This document shows positions 1 to 7,079 of a stretch of 37,348 nt of DNA, piece by piece. Position 1 is the first letter of the stretch, and each line of letters starts with the position of its first letter. This DNA is from Nonomuraea aridisoli (GTDB lineage: Bacteria; Actinomycetota; Actinomycetes; Streptosporangiales; Streptosporangiaceae): positions 1 through 37,348 of the forward strand of contig NZ_POUD01000065.1 in assembly GCF_003236395.1 (NCBI RefSeq). The letters run 5' to 3'. Below the pieces are notes generated by a model. The model was not told where the DNA came from. It saw only the letters and a list, made by a program, of their open reading frames with translations, and searched no databases. Made by a program: the position numbers and the translations under genes.

Positions 1-113
1 ACACTCCCCAGCAGCCGGTAGGCGACGCCGAAGACCGCGGACCGGTGACTCTCCCATCCGGCGCAGAGCAGGTCCTCCTGCTCGGACCGGCCAGGCGCGT
101 GCCCGTCACCCAT
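1..113 (-). CDS. ECF RNA polymerase sigma factor, N-terminal part (runs off the window)
   Basis: Only the first 37 codons are present; the gene continues to the left of base 1. The ATG is the complement of 111-113. The peptide has an acidic start and then LCAGWESHRSAVFGVAYRLL, which matches the beginning of sigma region 2 in ECF factors of the SigJ/ECF41 kind, where a W-E/S-x-R-x-x-V-x-x-V-A-Y-R-L/M-L-G-S motif opens the protein. Such factors recruit RNA polymerase to stress or redox promoters. The C-terminal SnoaL-like domain expected of ECF41 lies outside the window and cannot be checked. The family call rests on about 20 matching residues. Confidence 0.6.
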   Translation of the reverse strand, partial: MGDGHAPGRSEQEDLLCAGWESHRSAVFGVAYRLLGS

Positions 114-409
114 ACAGATCGCCACCTTCACCAGCCTGCAGATCCAGCCTAGTCATCCCAGTTCGGGATCTACGCAGACGGGGCCGAGCGCAAATCGAGG
201 CCCACATGCACCAGCGCGCCCTATTCGCCCATGCGACGGCCCCTGAACCGCCACACACAGGCCAAGCCATAGATGCCCGGGCGCTCCCGCTCAACGAACT
301 GCGGGAGGCGCTGCTGCATCCATCCTGCTCACGCACCACCCGCGAGAGCCGTCACCCCTCCCGGGAAGAGCGGCCGGGCGACCAACCGCACGACGTCAGC
401 CCCGTAGCC
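114..409. other. Intergenic stretch, no supported gene
   Basis: This lies between the start of the sigma-factor gene and the end of the ArsR gene, so it contains the sigma-factor promoter region. Open frames occur on both strands, but none encodes a peptide I recognise and none has a convincing ribosome binding site. The plus-strand frame starting at 206 is a shadow over the ArsR gene and is not called. Confidence 0.4.
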
Positions 410-787
410 TCACTCACCTTGATGCGCACGAGACCGTCGGGCACCGGATGTCGTTCCCTGGTCTCTTCGCAACCGTTTGGCGGCTGCGGAGACGACGCTG
501 TCGAGCAGGCGTGGAAACAGCGCGTCGAGGTCGGCCTTGCGCAGGGAGTTCATCTTCGCGGTGCCTCGGTAGACCTGTCTGATGACCCCGGCCTCGCGCA
601 GGACGCGGTAGTGATGCGTCCCGGTGGACTTGCTGACGGCGAGGTCGATCTCCGAGCACGCGGCTTCGCCCTCGGTCCTGGCGAGAAAGCACACCACCTC
701 CAGGCGTGCGGGATCGGCGAGCGCGTGCAGCACCGCTTCCAGCCGGATCTCCTCCACGCTCGGATGCTCCAGGACCCTGACGGACAT
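410..787 (-). CDS. ArsR-family winged-helix repressor
   Basis: The product is about 125 residues, normal for ArsR/SmtB repressors. The helix-turn-helix core reads LHALADPARLEVVCFL and then SKSTGTHHYRVLREAGVIRQ, the classical ArsR recognition-helix and wing region (S-x-S-T-x-x-H-H-x-R-x-L-x-x-A-G). I see no Cys-rich metal-sensing motif such as ELCVCDL; one Cys lies in the ACSEI stretch, so a metal sensor is not indicated. I prefer the ATG at 787 over the GTG at 802 because GGGGAG lies just upstream of it. It is divergent from the Old Yellow Enzyme gene, with a multi-site operator region between them, so it very likely represses that gene and itself. Confidence 0.88.
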   Translation of the reverse strand: MSVRVLEHPSVEEIRLEAVLHALADPARLEVVCFLARTEGEAACSEIDLAVSKSTGTHHYRVLREAGVIRQVYRGTAKMNSLRKADLDALFPRLLDSVVSAAAKRLRRDQGTTSGARRSRAHQGE

Positions 788-816
788 CGGCGCTCCCCTC
801 ACCTCTCGCTGCCCCT

Positions 817-894
817 CGATACTACGCCAATCATCGTACTACGATGATCGTCGTAGTACGACATTTGTCGTAGTACGATGGTTGCCGTACTACG
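817..894. promoter_or_regulatory. Array of ArsR-type operators on an exact 17-bp spacing
   Basis: Four copies of the palindrome CGTA-S-TACG are centred at 839, 856, 873 and 890. A fifth, weaker one (GATA-C-TACG) is centred at 822, so all five centres are 17 bp apart. The best copy is extended: TCATCGTA-C-TACGATGA at 831-847. The array fills the divergent intergenic region between the ArsR gene and the oxidoreductase. A symmetric site repeated this way is what a dimeric winged-helix repressor would bind cooperatively. Binding by the neighbouring ArsR is inferred from position. Confidence 0.85.
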
Positions 895-913
895 AGCCGA
901 GCGAGAGGTCATC

Positions 914-2008
914 ATGTTGTTCGACCCCATCACCCTGCGCTCCCTGACAGTCCCCAACCGTGTCTGGATGTCGCCGATGTGCCAGTACTCGGCCGCGACG
1001 GACGGCCCGGAGGCGGGAGTGCCGCACGACTGGCACCTCTCCCACCTGGCGGCTCGGGCGGCGGGCGGAACCGGGCTGATCCTCACCGAAGCCACCTCGG
1101 TCTCCCCGGAGGGCCGGATCACTCCTATGGACCTGGGGCTGTGGAACGAACGCCAGGAGCAGGCGTTCACCCGTATCACCCGGTTCCTGAGCCGGCACGG
1201 CACCGTACCCGGCATCCAGCTCGCGCACGCCGGGCGCAAGGCGTCCACGGACCAGCCATGGCGCGGCGGACGGCCGATCGTCGTCGCCGACGGCGGCTGG
1301 CAGCCTGTCGCGCCGAGCCCGATCCCGTTCGCCAAGAATCACCCGGTGCCGCGAGAGCTGACGGTGGAGGAGATCCAGCGCGTCGTGGACGACTTCGCCC
1401 GGGCGGCGCAGCGTGCCCTGCGAGCGGGTTTCCAGGTGGTGGAGGTGCACGGCGCGCACGGTTACCTGATCGGCGAGTTCCTCTCTCCGCACAGCAACCA
1501 CCGCACCGACGCCTACGGCGGCTCGTTCGAGAACCGCATCCGTCTCGCGCTGGAGATCGTCGACGCCGTACGCGCCGTCTGGCCCGAGGAACTGCCGGTG
1601 TTCTTCCGCGTCTCGGCCACCGACTGGCTCACCGAGAACCCCGAGGACGAGCGCCAAGGCTGGACCGTGGACGACACCGTACGCCTGGCCAAGGAACTGT
1701 TCTCCCACGGCGTCGACCTGCTCGACACCTCCAGCGGAGGCAATGCGCCCGGCGCGAAGATCCTTGCCGGCCCCGGCTACCAGGTGCCGTTCGCCGCCCG
1801 GGTCCGCGCCGAGACCGGCATGCCGGTGGCCGCCGTCGGCCAGATCACCGAGCCGCACCAGGCCGAGGAGATCCTCACCTCAGGCCGGGCCGACGCCGTC
1901 CTGCTCGGCCGCGAGCTCCTGCGCGACCCCCACTGGCCGCACCGGGCTGCCCACGAACTGGGGCACGCGCCCCTCCCCTGGCCCGACCAGTACGACTACG
2001 CCCTCTGA
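914..2008 (+). CDS. Old Yellow Enzyme family NADH:flavin oxidoreductase (YqjM-like ene-reductase)
   Basis: The product is a 364-residue FMN TIM-barrel enzyme that reduces activated C=C bonds using NAD(P)H. The N-terminus PNRVWMSPMCQYSA carries the Cys-x-Tyr pair (C23, Y25) of the thermophilic-like YqjM class. The substrate-binding H-x-x-H is VEVHGAHGYL (H179, H182, Y184), followed by LSPHSNHRTDAYGGSFENR, the family hallmark. AVGQIT and the LGRELLRDP end match the FMN phosphate-binding strands. The start is the ATG at 914, with GAGAGG at 902-907; the in-frame 878 start lies inside the operators. Regulation by the divergent ArsR protein is likely. Relatives reduce enones, N-ethylmaleimide or nitro compounds; the natural substrate is unknown. 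Confidence 0.95.
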   Translation: MLFDPITLRSLTVPNRVWMSPMCQYSAATDGPEAGVPHDWHLSHLAARAAGGTGLILTEATSVSPEGRITPMDLGLWNERQEQAFTRITRFLSRHGTVPGIQLAHAGRKASTDQPWRGGRPIVVADGGWQPVAPSPIPFAKNHPVPRELTVEEIQRVVDDFARAAQRALRAGFQVVEVHGAHGYLIGEFLSPHSNHRTDAYGGSFENRIRLALEIVDAVRAVWPEELPVFFRVSATDWLTENPEDERQGWTVDDTVRLAKELFSHGVDLLDTSSGGNAPGAKILAGPGYQVPFAARVRAETGMPVAAVGQITEPHQAEEILTSGRADAVLLGRELLRDPHWPHRAAHELGHAPLPWPDQYDYAL

Positions 2009-2585
2009 CACAGAAAATGCCTGCTTGATGCAACCGCGTCGCGTCAGACCGGCGTGACCCCTGCCGCAGGTCGGACGGCGGGGATAGCGGATCTTGCACG
2101 GCAACGTCGTCCAGTCGCCGGACGGGACCGCGATCCAGCGGCTGCTCTGCCGTGCACCGCACCCGGATGGCGCTGCTGAGCCGATGCAACTCCACCACTC
2201 GTCAGGATGGCGCAATCACGCGCCGAGCCGGCTGAACTGCCTACCGAAGGGGCAGCCCGCACACCACCCAACCCGGAGCGTTCGGGGAGGACGCTTGAGG
2301 TCGTGCCCATCACGGGCCGAGGGCGAGTCACTGGCGAACAGGAGCGGTGCCACCCGTCTGGGGTTTGGGCTGATCCTGAGATTTCTTCGACTTTGAGGGC
2401 CGTTCGCCGAGTACCGCTGGTCGAGCAGCACGATCGAGTGTCACCGGGTGCTGACACACCGGTTACATGGAATCGTTCCTTGATCAGGATGGCTGGCCGG
2501 CTTGCGATCGAGGCTGCCGGGCTCGCCCGCCTGAGCGAGCCCGGCAGGCCAGGCGTCATCCTCGCCGGATGTGCGGCCACGGAAC
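2009..2585. other. Non-coding stretch between oxidoreductase and SDR fragment
   Basis: About 570 bases with no gene I can support. Frames open on both strands, but the translations are low-complexity Arg/Pro/Ala shadows without a recognisable fold. The only clear structure is a hairpin at 2514-2547, listed separately. Confidence 0.4.
2514..2547 (-). terminator. Hairpin downstream of the SDR fragment
   Basis: CTGCCGGGCTCGC at 2514-2526 is the perfect reverse complement of 2535-2547, giving a 13-bp GC-rich stem with an 8-nt loop. It lies about 40 bp past the stop of the leftward SDR reading frame. There is no U-run, as is common for actinomycete terminators. Confidence 0.6.
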
Positions 2586-3119
2586 TCAGATCTGGTTCAG
2601 GCCGCCGTCGACGTACAGGCTCGAACCGGTGATGAAGCTGCTCTGCTCGGAGGCGAGGAAGGTCGCGGCGGCGGCGATCTCCTCCGGGCGCCCGAGCCGG
2701 CCCAGCGGCACCTGTGCGGTCAGGTGCTGCTTGAGGCCGGCGGCCTGTTCCGAATCGGGAGCGAGCCCCGACAGACCAGGGATGTCGGTCGGGCCGGGCG
2801 TGATGGTGTTGACCCGGATGCCGCGTCCCTTGAGCTCGTTGGCCCAGGTCCGGGCGAACGAACGGGTTGCGGCCTTGGTCGCCGCGTACGCGCCGAACGC
2901 CTCCGCGCCGACGTCCGCGTTGGTGGAGCCGTTCAAGATCACCGAGGCGCCGTCGTTGAGCAGGGGCAGCGCCTTTTGAACGGTGAACAGCGTGCCCCGG
3001 ACGTTGATGCCGAACAGGGTGTCGAAGTGCTCCTCCGTGACCTGCTCAAGCGGCACGAATGCGGCGACGGAGGCATTCGCGAACAGTACGTCCAAGCCCC
3101 GTCCCCAGCTGCGGATCAT
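2586..3119 (-). pseudogene. Short-chain dehydrogenase (SDR), 5'-truncated
   Basis: The frame encodes 177 residues, but classical SDRs are about 245-260. The readable part starts at LDVLFANAS, which is the NNAG-like motif normally near residue 85. It then contains the catalytic Ser (NGST, S65) and Y-x-x-x-K (AYAATK, Y78/K82), TITPGPTDIPG, and the C-terminal SSFITGSSLYVDGG. The whole N-terminal Rossmann segment with the TGxxxGIG cofactor motif is missing. The sequence upstream of 3119 does not continue the fold in any frame, so a deletion or rearrangement removed the first third. Without the NAD(P) motif it should be inactive. Confidence 0.82.
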
Positions 3120-3231
3120 CTCGTGTGACGACGGGGGCCGGGGGCTCTGCTGACCGAAGCCCCAGCTCCTAGGTAGATCACCCTGTCAGTGGCTGCTGAG
3201 AGGGGCGTCAAGGTGGCCGCTTCTGGCCGCG

Positions 3232-5214
3232 TTATTGGCGTGAGAGTGCGCGAGTGAGGCCTGCCAGGATGGTTGTTGCGAGGATCCACCCTGCAGCGAT
3301 CATCGCCGCGGCGAGCCACTGTTGTGCGCCGCGCGGGCCGAAGAAGCTCTCCTGTCCGAAGCTGATGATCGGGAGGAGCAGGTCCAGGGTGTAGAGGAAG
3401 GCGTTGAAGGAGGGAGCCTCGCCTGGCTTGAACGCCGGTGGCTGGTGGGCGGTGAAAACGACCGTGCCGATAAGGAGAAGGGCTGCGAGCCAGAGCGCAG
3501 CGCGGAAGGGTCGGTAGCCGTACCCGACGGTCCAGTCCTGCACATATCCCCACAGCCGCGCCCCGAGCCGTTGCCCCGTGCGGCGGCGACGCTGTTTGGC
3601 CAGCAGCACGTCCCGAGCAGCCTCATCGTGACCCTGCCGGCGGTAGACGGCGGCCAACTGCTCATAGGGTTGAGGTTGGTAGGCCTCCCTCGCCAGCCAG
3701 CCAAGGCGCTCCTGGACAGGCAGGGGAGCCTCCAGGCCGTCATAGGTGAAGCCGTTCATCAGGATGCGAGCAGGCCACCGGCTGGGAGCGTCATCGAGCA
3801 CGCCGACCCGGCTGTGGCGAAGGTCGACGGCCCGCAGCAGTTCCGTCTGGGGCCCGATCTTCAGCGAAGCCGCTTCTACACCACGAAGGTGAAGGTCACC
3901 GTCGATGGTGGTCTCCGCAAGGCACAATGTGGCGGCGATCCGGGAGTTCCTGATCGAGACGTCTCCCGTGGCCGCGAAGCCTTCGCAGCAGTCGATGCCC
4001 CCGCCCGCGATCACCTCCCATAGGGACAGAACTCGCCCGCCGGGATTGCTGAGGGCGGCACCGTGAAACTCCAGGCTGCCCTCGATTCGGGCGTTGACGA
4101 GCACGATCTCCCCGTCGGCACGGAAGCCTCTGCTGCAGCTGAGCCTGCCGGTAACCCCCAGCCGACGCAGGGAAAGCGCCGTCGCACCCGGATTGGACAA
4201 CGTCCCGCCGTCGAGGTTGACCGATCCGCGGACCTGGGTGGAGTCCAGAAAGACCTCTCCGTTCGCCGCAAAACCTGGTGTGAGCCGCAGTCCGCTGCCG
4301 ATCTCCATCAGCGGCGCGTTGAGCGCGCGTCTTCCCGGATTGGCGAGGCTCGCCTGCGCGAAACGGAGCGAACCGGCCACGCGGGCTCCGCGCAGAAGGA
4401 CTTCACCTTCGGCCGAGAAGCCGTCATCGATGCGCAGCCCGCCCTCGACACTGAGCCTCTCCGCGTTCAGGGCGATGCCGTCCGGGTTGGACAGCTGAGC
4501 TCCGCTGAAGACGCACCGGCGCCCTATCCGGGCGTCCTGCACGCTCAGCTCCCCCCAGGAGCGGAAACCGCAGGCACACGACAACCCGCCGTCGATGACG
4601 ACCCCCTCGGCGGTGAGGCTGAAGCCGCCTGACCGCCCGACCCGTGCGCCATCGAGGGTCATCGTCCCGCCGATCCTGGCGCCGACAACACGTAACTCAC
4701 CGTCGATGACGGCGGTCGCGCACAGAAGGTCACGGTCGACGATCAGGCCGTCGGCATGGACAGCCTGATGCGCGTGGATCGCTGCGCGGCTGAGATTCAG
4801 TGTCCCGGACACATGGGCCCCGGCGAGCTGGATCGGGCCGGCCATCTCGCAGCCTTCCAGGCGTAGTGCCCCGCCGATCACAGCGTCCACAGCCTGCAGT
4901 CCGGGTGCCCGGGAGGCCGCGAGGTCCACCAGACCGGTGCGGGCTCCGGTGAAGACCGGCGCTTCCTCGAACTCGCACTTGGTCAAGATCAGAGGGTGCT
5001 GTACCTCGGCGTACGACAGGTCCAACCGGCCCGCGATCCGGGCGCCGGACAGGTGTATGCCGGGCGTCTGCCCTGCAAGGCGTTCCTGGGCGCCGAGCAA
5101 CATCCTTGCGATGATCGCAGCCCGAACGGGGGCGCCAGGAAGATCCACAGGACGTGCTGTGGGAAACGCCTCCCAGAGGGCGAGTTCCGGCTCGGACAGA
5201 TCCTCAATGATCAC
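3232..5214 (-). CDS. Large beta-helical repeat protein with two-helix C-terminal membrane tail
   Basis: The product is 660 residues, starting at a GTG with AGGAG six bases upstream. Residues ~60-450 are built from ~20-residue pieces of the form G-x-(I/V)-x-(L/V)-x-x-(A/S)-x-(I/V)-x-G-x-L-x-(F/L), often followed by SNPG. This periodicity predicts a right-handed beta-helix related to pentapeptide-repeat proteins. After ~90 helical residues come two hydrophobic stretches (~573-588, AALWLAALLLIGTVVF; ~632-652, WLAAAMIAAGWILATTILAG). The repeat domain is therefore anchored at the membrane from its C-terminal end. Actinomycete homologues are often labelled 'membrane-associated oxidoreductase', but I see no redox motif and do not support that name. 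The function is unknown and no operon partner is evident. Confidence 0.8.
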   Translation of the reverse strand: MIIEDLSEPELALWEAFPTARPVDLPGAPVRAAIIARMLLGAQERLAGQTPGIHLSGARIAGRLDLSYAEVQHPLILTKCEFEEAPVFTGARTGLVDLAASRAPGLQAVDAVIGGALRLEGCEMAGPIQLAGAHVSGTLNLSRAAIHAHQAVHADGLIVDRDLLCATAVIDGELRVVGARIGGTMTLDGARVGRSGGFSLTAEGVVIDGGLSCACGFRSWGELSVQDARIGRRCVFSGAQLSNPDGIALNAERLSVEGGLRIDDGFSAEGEVLLRGARVAGSLRFAQASLANPGRRALNAPLMEIGSGLRLTPGFAANGEVFLDSTQVRGSVNLDGGTLSNPGATALSLRRLGVTGRLSCSRGFRADGEIVLVNARIEGSLEFHGAALSNPGGRVLSLWEVIAGGGIDCCEGFAATGDVSIRNSRIAATLCLAETTIDGDLHLRGVEAASLKIGPQTELLRAVDLRHSRVGVLDDAPSRWPARILMNGFTYDGLEAPLPVQERLGWLAREAYQPQPYEQLAAVYRRQGHDEAARDVLLAKQRRRRTGQRLGARLWGYVQDWTVGYGYRPFRAALWLAALLLIGTVVFTAHQPPAFKPGEAPSFNAFLYTLDLLLPIISFGQESFFGPRGAQQWLAAAMIAAGWILATTILAGLTRALSRQ

Positions 5215-5658
5215 AGAGCACTCCTGGAAGGTCGCACGCGTCGGTAAGGAGAGCCTCCAAGATCACCACCTGTCTTGGCAACCTTCATGCCCGGCCATCC
5301 CTTGGATCACAAAGTGCGCGATTCGCAGAAATGGCGGCCCACGGCGTCCAGACCCCCCGACGGCGAGCGCGATCTCGAGGGCCTCCTCCGGAGACTGACC
5401 CGTCAGGACCCGGACGAGGGTCCGCACAGAAAACGCTTGCGAGCAACGTCGTCAGTTCGGCGATCACGCATGGGCGGAGACCGCTTGATCAACGGCGGAC
5501 GTTCCCCAGCCTCTTGGGTCGGGACCTCATCTTGAGGACGAACAGGCCGGGGCGTCGCCGACCAGACGCCGACCTCGGCCGCTGGCTCAAAACTGGCTCA
5601 AGGCCGGCTCAGGACTCGGTGGCGGCGCGGTGCTGATCGGCGCGCCGATGGACCTCGG
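5215..5658. other. Gene-free stretch left of the tRNA array
   Basis: About 440 bases with no supported gene. Near 5586-5611 the motif CTGGCTCAA occurs twice in quick succession and is followed by CCGGCTCAGG, so the region just beyond the last tRNA carries short direct repeats. Rightward frames here have no recognisable product. Confidence 0.35.
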
Positions 5659-5732
5659 TGGAGACGCAGGCGAGAGTCGAACTCGCACGGTCAGGCTTTG
5701 CAGGCCTGCCTCCGCAACCCGCGAACTGCGCC
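5659..5732 (-). tRNA. tRNA-Cys (GCA), CCA encoded
   Basis: The acceptor stem GGCGCAG pairs with CTGCGTC (one G-U). The anticodon stem CAGGC/GCCTG closes the loop CTGCAAA, giving anticodon GCA. The T-arm GCGAG-TTCGACT-CTCGC is perfect. The discriminator U plus an encoded CCA (complement of 5659-5661) is typical of tRNA-Cys. The D-arm is short and poorly paired, so the molecule may be degenerate. It is the last member of a leftward array of six tRNAs. Confidence 0.75.
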
Positions 5733-5765
5733 GGGCCGCCCCGGCCCATCGTGTCGGGGCGAACG

Positions 5766-5846
5766 TGCGCGAGGACGGAGTCGAACCGCCACAGCCGAAG
5801 CGTCCGGTTTACAGCCGGGTGGGCTCACCGCGTGCCCAGCTCGCGC
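5766..5846 (-). tRNA. tRNA-Tyr (GTA), class II variable arm
   Basis: The seven-pair acceptor stem GCGCGAG/CTCGCGC is perfect, the D-stem is GGGC/GCCC, and the anticodon loop CTGTAAA gives anticodon GTA. The extra arm contains a GC-TTCG-GC hairpin, as expected for bacterial tRNA-Tyr. The T-arm GGCGG-TTCGACT-CCGTC has one G-U pair. The outermost anticodon-stem pair is a C-A mismatch. CCA is not encoded. Confidence 0.82.
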
Positions 5847-5851
5847 ATGCG

Positions 5852-5926
5852 TGGCTCCAGCAGGACTCGAACCTGCGGCGGACCCGGTTTCGTAGACCGG
5901 CGCTCTGTCCACTGAGCTATGGAGCC
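5852..5926 (-). tRNA. tRNA-Arg (ACG)
   Basis: The cloverleaf is perfect: acceptor GGCTCCA/TGGAGCC, anticodon stem CCGGT/ACCGG around CTACGAA (anticodon ACG, read as ICG after TadA editing), and T-arm GCAGG-TTCGAGT-CCTGC. It is separated by a single base from the tRNA-Glu gene upstream and by five bases from tRNA-Tyr downstream, which implies one multi-tRNA transcript. Confidence 0.9.
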
Positions 5927-5927
5927 G

Positions 5928-6000
5928 TACCCCGTACCGGACTCGAACCGGCGATTTCCCGGGTGAAAGCCGGGCGTCCTGACCGCTGGACCAACGGGGC
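5928..6000 (-). tRNA. tRNA-Glu (TTC)
   Basis: The 73-nt cloverleaf has acceptor GCCCCGT/ACGGGGT (first pair G-U), D-arm GGTCCAGCGGTCAGGAC, and anticodon stem CCCGG/CCGGG around CTTTCAC (anticodon TTC). The T-arm is GCCGG-TTCGAGT-CCGGT (one G-U). All invariant positions I can check are present. CCA is not encoded. Confidence 0.9.
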
Positions 6001-6005
6001 TTGCG

Positions 6006-6078
6006 TACGTCCGGCGGGATTCGAACCCGCACCGTCCGGTTCCTTAGACCGGTGCCTCTGCCATTGGGCCACGGACGC
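6006..6078 (-). tRNA. tRNA with AAG anticodon (Leu codon CUU) but class I shape
   Basis: The acceptor GCGTCCG/CGGACGT has a G-U first pair. The anticodon stem CCGGT/ACCGG encloses CTAAGGA, giving anticodon AAG. The T-arm GCGGG-TTCGAAT-CCCGC is perfect. The variable region is only five bases (ACGGT), whereas genuine bacterial tRNA-Leu is class II with a long extra arm and normally uses GAG rather than AAG. The decoding identity is therefore uncertain even though the fold is sound. Confidence 0.78.
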
Positions 6079-6083
6079 GAGAA

Positions 6084-6154
6084 TGGACCGACGGGATCTC
6101 GAAACCCGAACTCCTGCGTGCGAGGCAGGTGTGATGCCTTTTCACCATCGGCCC
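6084..6154 (-). tRNA. tRNA-like gene, anticodon CGC (Ala), imperfect T-arm
   Basis: The acceptor GGGCCGA/TCGGTCC pairs fully (one G-U), the D-stem is GTGA/TCAC, and the anticodon stem CCTGC/GCAGG encloses CTCGCAC (anticodon CGC). The T-arm reads CGGGTTTCGAGATCCCG: relative to the consensus GTTCRA there is an extra T and the closing pair is lost. It is the first member of the leftward array. Ala identity is by anticodon only; the acceptor does not show the G3-U70 pair cleanly in the standard register. Confidence 0.62.
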
Positions 6155-6164
6155 GCTCATACGG

Positions 6165-6200
6165 AAAAGGAAAAGGCCGCCTGGTCGTCACCTGGCGGCC
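6165..6200 (-). terminator. Intrinsic terminator upstream of the tRNA array
   Basis: On the minus strand GGCCGCC pairs with GGCGGCC (7 bp), followed inside by an A-A mismatch and GGT/ACC, and then directly by TTTTCCTTTTCC. This is a textbook rho-independent terminator for leftward transcription. It lies only ~10 bases before the first tRNA, so it ends (or attenuates) a short transcript that starts further right. Confidence 0.8.
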
Positions 6201-6220
6201 TCCGGATGTCCTGGCGTGGA

Positions 6221-6292
6221 CTATCCAGAAGCCTGCCCGAGCAGCGCGGCGCATCGGCGATAGCGGAGTTCCCGCTCGAGTGCGATCCGCAT
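6221..6292 (-). CDS. Possible 23-residue leader peptide
   Basis: A minus-strand ATG at 6292 is preceded by AAGGAAAGG about seven bases upstream, one of the strongest Shine-Dalgarno sequences in the window. It opens a 23-codon frame, MRIALERELRYRRCAALLGQ plus three residues, ending in TAG. The intrinsic terminator at 6165-6200 follows 21 bases later, and then the tRNA array. The arrangement resembles a translated leader before an attenuator. There is no homology I recognise, and a chance frame cannot be excluded at this length. Confidence 0.35.
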   Translation of the reverse strand: MRIALERELRYRRCAALLGQASG

Positions 6293-6404
6293 GGGCCGGC
6301 CTTTCCTTGAGTCGTTCGGGGCGGAATGAGAACCGCCCCGCGCTTTCGTCGTGTCCGACATTAACGAGCGCCTCCGGAGGCGGGCCACTCATTTATTTCC
6401 AGCG

Positions 6405-6428
6405 ACAAGACGGACCGTATCGTCTTGT
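6405..6428. promoter_or_regulatory. TetR operator in front of the first tetR gene
   Basis: ACAAGACG at 6405-6412 and CGTCTTGT at 6421-6428 are perfect inverted repeats with an 8-bp spacer. The site ends 21 bases before the tetR ATG at 6450, so autorepression is expected. It also lies at the right-hand end of the leftward leader/tRNA region and could control that too. Confidence 0.82.
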
Positions 6429-6449
6429 TATGGTGCTAGGCTGTTCCGC

Positions 6450-7040
6450 ATGGCCAAGCAACCCGACCCGTCCCGGCGCAGCGAGCGCTCCCGCCAGGCC
6501 GTCCTCGCCGCCGCCCGTGAGCTGGTCACCGAGGTCGGATACGCCAAGCTGTCCATCGAGGCCATCGCCGCGCGGGCCGGCGTCGGCAAGCAGACGATCT
6601 ACCGCTGGTGGCGTTCCAAAGGAGCGGTGGTCTTCGACGCGGTGCTGTCGCTCAGCGAGATCGACGGCGACATGGCGCTGCCCGACACCGGCGACATCGA
6701 GGCCGACCTCAAGACGGTGATGCGGGCGACGGTGGCCGAGTTCGCCGACCCGGGTTTCGAGGCGCCGATCCGGGCGCTCAACATCGAGATCCTGCAGGAC
6801 CCCGAGCTCGCCGCCCTCTACCGCGAAAAGGTGGCGGGCCCGGTCGACGAGGCCAAGAAGGCCCGGCTGCGCAGCGCCCAGCAGGCCGGGCAGATCCCCG
6901 CCGACGCCGACCTCGACCTCGCCCTGGAGCTGCTGTACGCGCCGCTCTACCAGCGCTGGCTGCTGCGCTCGGGGCCGCTCACCGCCGACTACGCCGACGC
7001 CCTGGTCGACCTCACGCTCAAGGCGCTGCGCCCGTCCTGA
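6450..7040 (+). CDS. TetR/AcrR-family regulator
   Basis: The product is 196 residues. The helix-turn-helix is at ~18-60: LAAARELVTEVGYAKLSIEAI and AARAGVGKQTIYRWWRSKGAV, the canonical TetR signature (Y-R-W-W/H-x-x-K). The C-terminal ligand domain is ordinary TetR_C (YQRWLLRSGPL near the dimer helices). I chose the ATG at 6450 because the longer frame from 6351 would run through the operator. No neighbouring enzyme is co-transcribed in the same direction, so its target is unclear beyond self-control. Confidence 0.92.
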   Translation: MAKQPDPSRRSERSRQAVLAAARELVTEVGYAKLSIEAIAARAGVGKQTIYRWWRSKGAVVFDAVLSLSEIDGDMALPDTGDIEADLKTVMRATVAEFADPGFEAPIRALNIEILQDPELAALYREKVAGPVDEAKKARLRSAQQAGQIPADADLDLALELLYAPLYQRWLLRSGPLTADYADALVDLTLKALRPS

Positions 7041-7079
7041 CGCGGATCGGAGACAGCGCCTGGGGCCGGGCGCGCGGGA

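Noticed and set aside
2044..2580. 178-residue minus-strand frame in the gap after the Old Yellow Enzyme
   Set aside because: No recognisable motif, no ribosome binding site, and a composition typical of noncoding GC-rich DNA; the hairpin at 2514-2547 sits inside it.
3495..3560. TVGYG, the potassium-channel selectivity signature, in the large membrane-tailed repeat protein
   Set aside because: It lies before the first of the two hydrophobic segments (about residues 562-566), not in a pore loop between them, so it is a coincidence and not evidence for a K+ channel.
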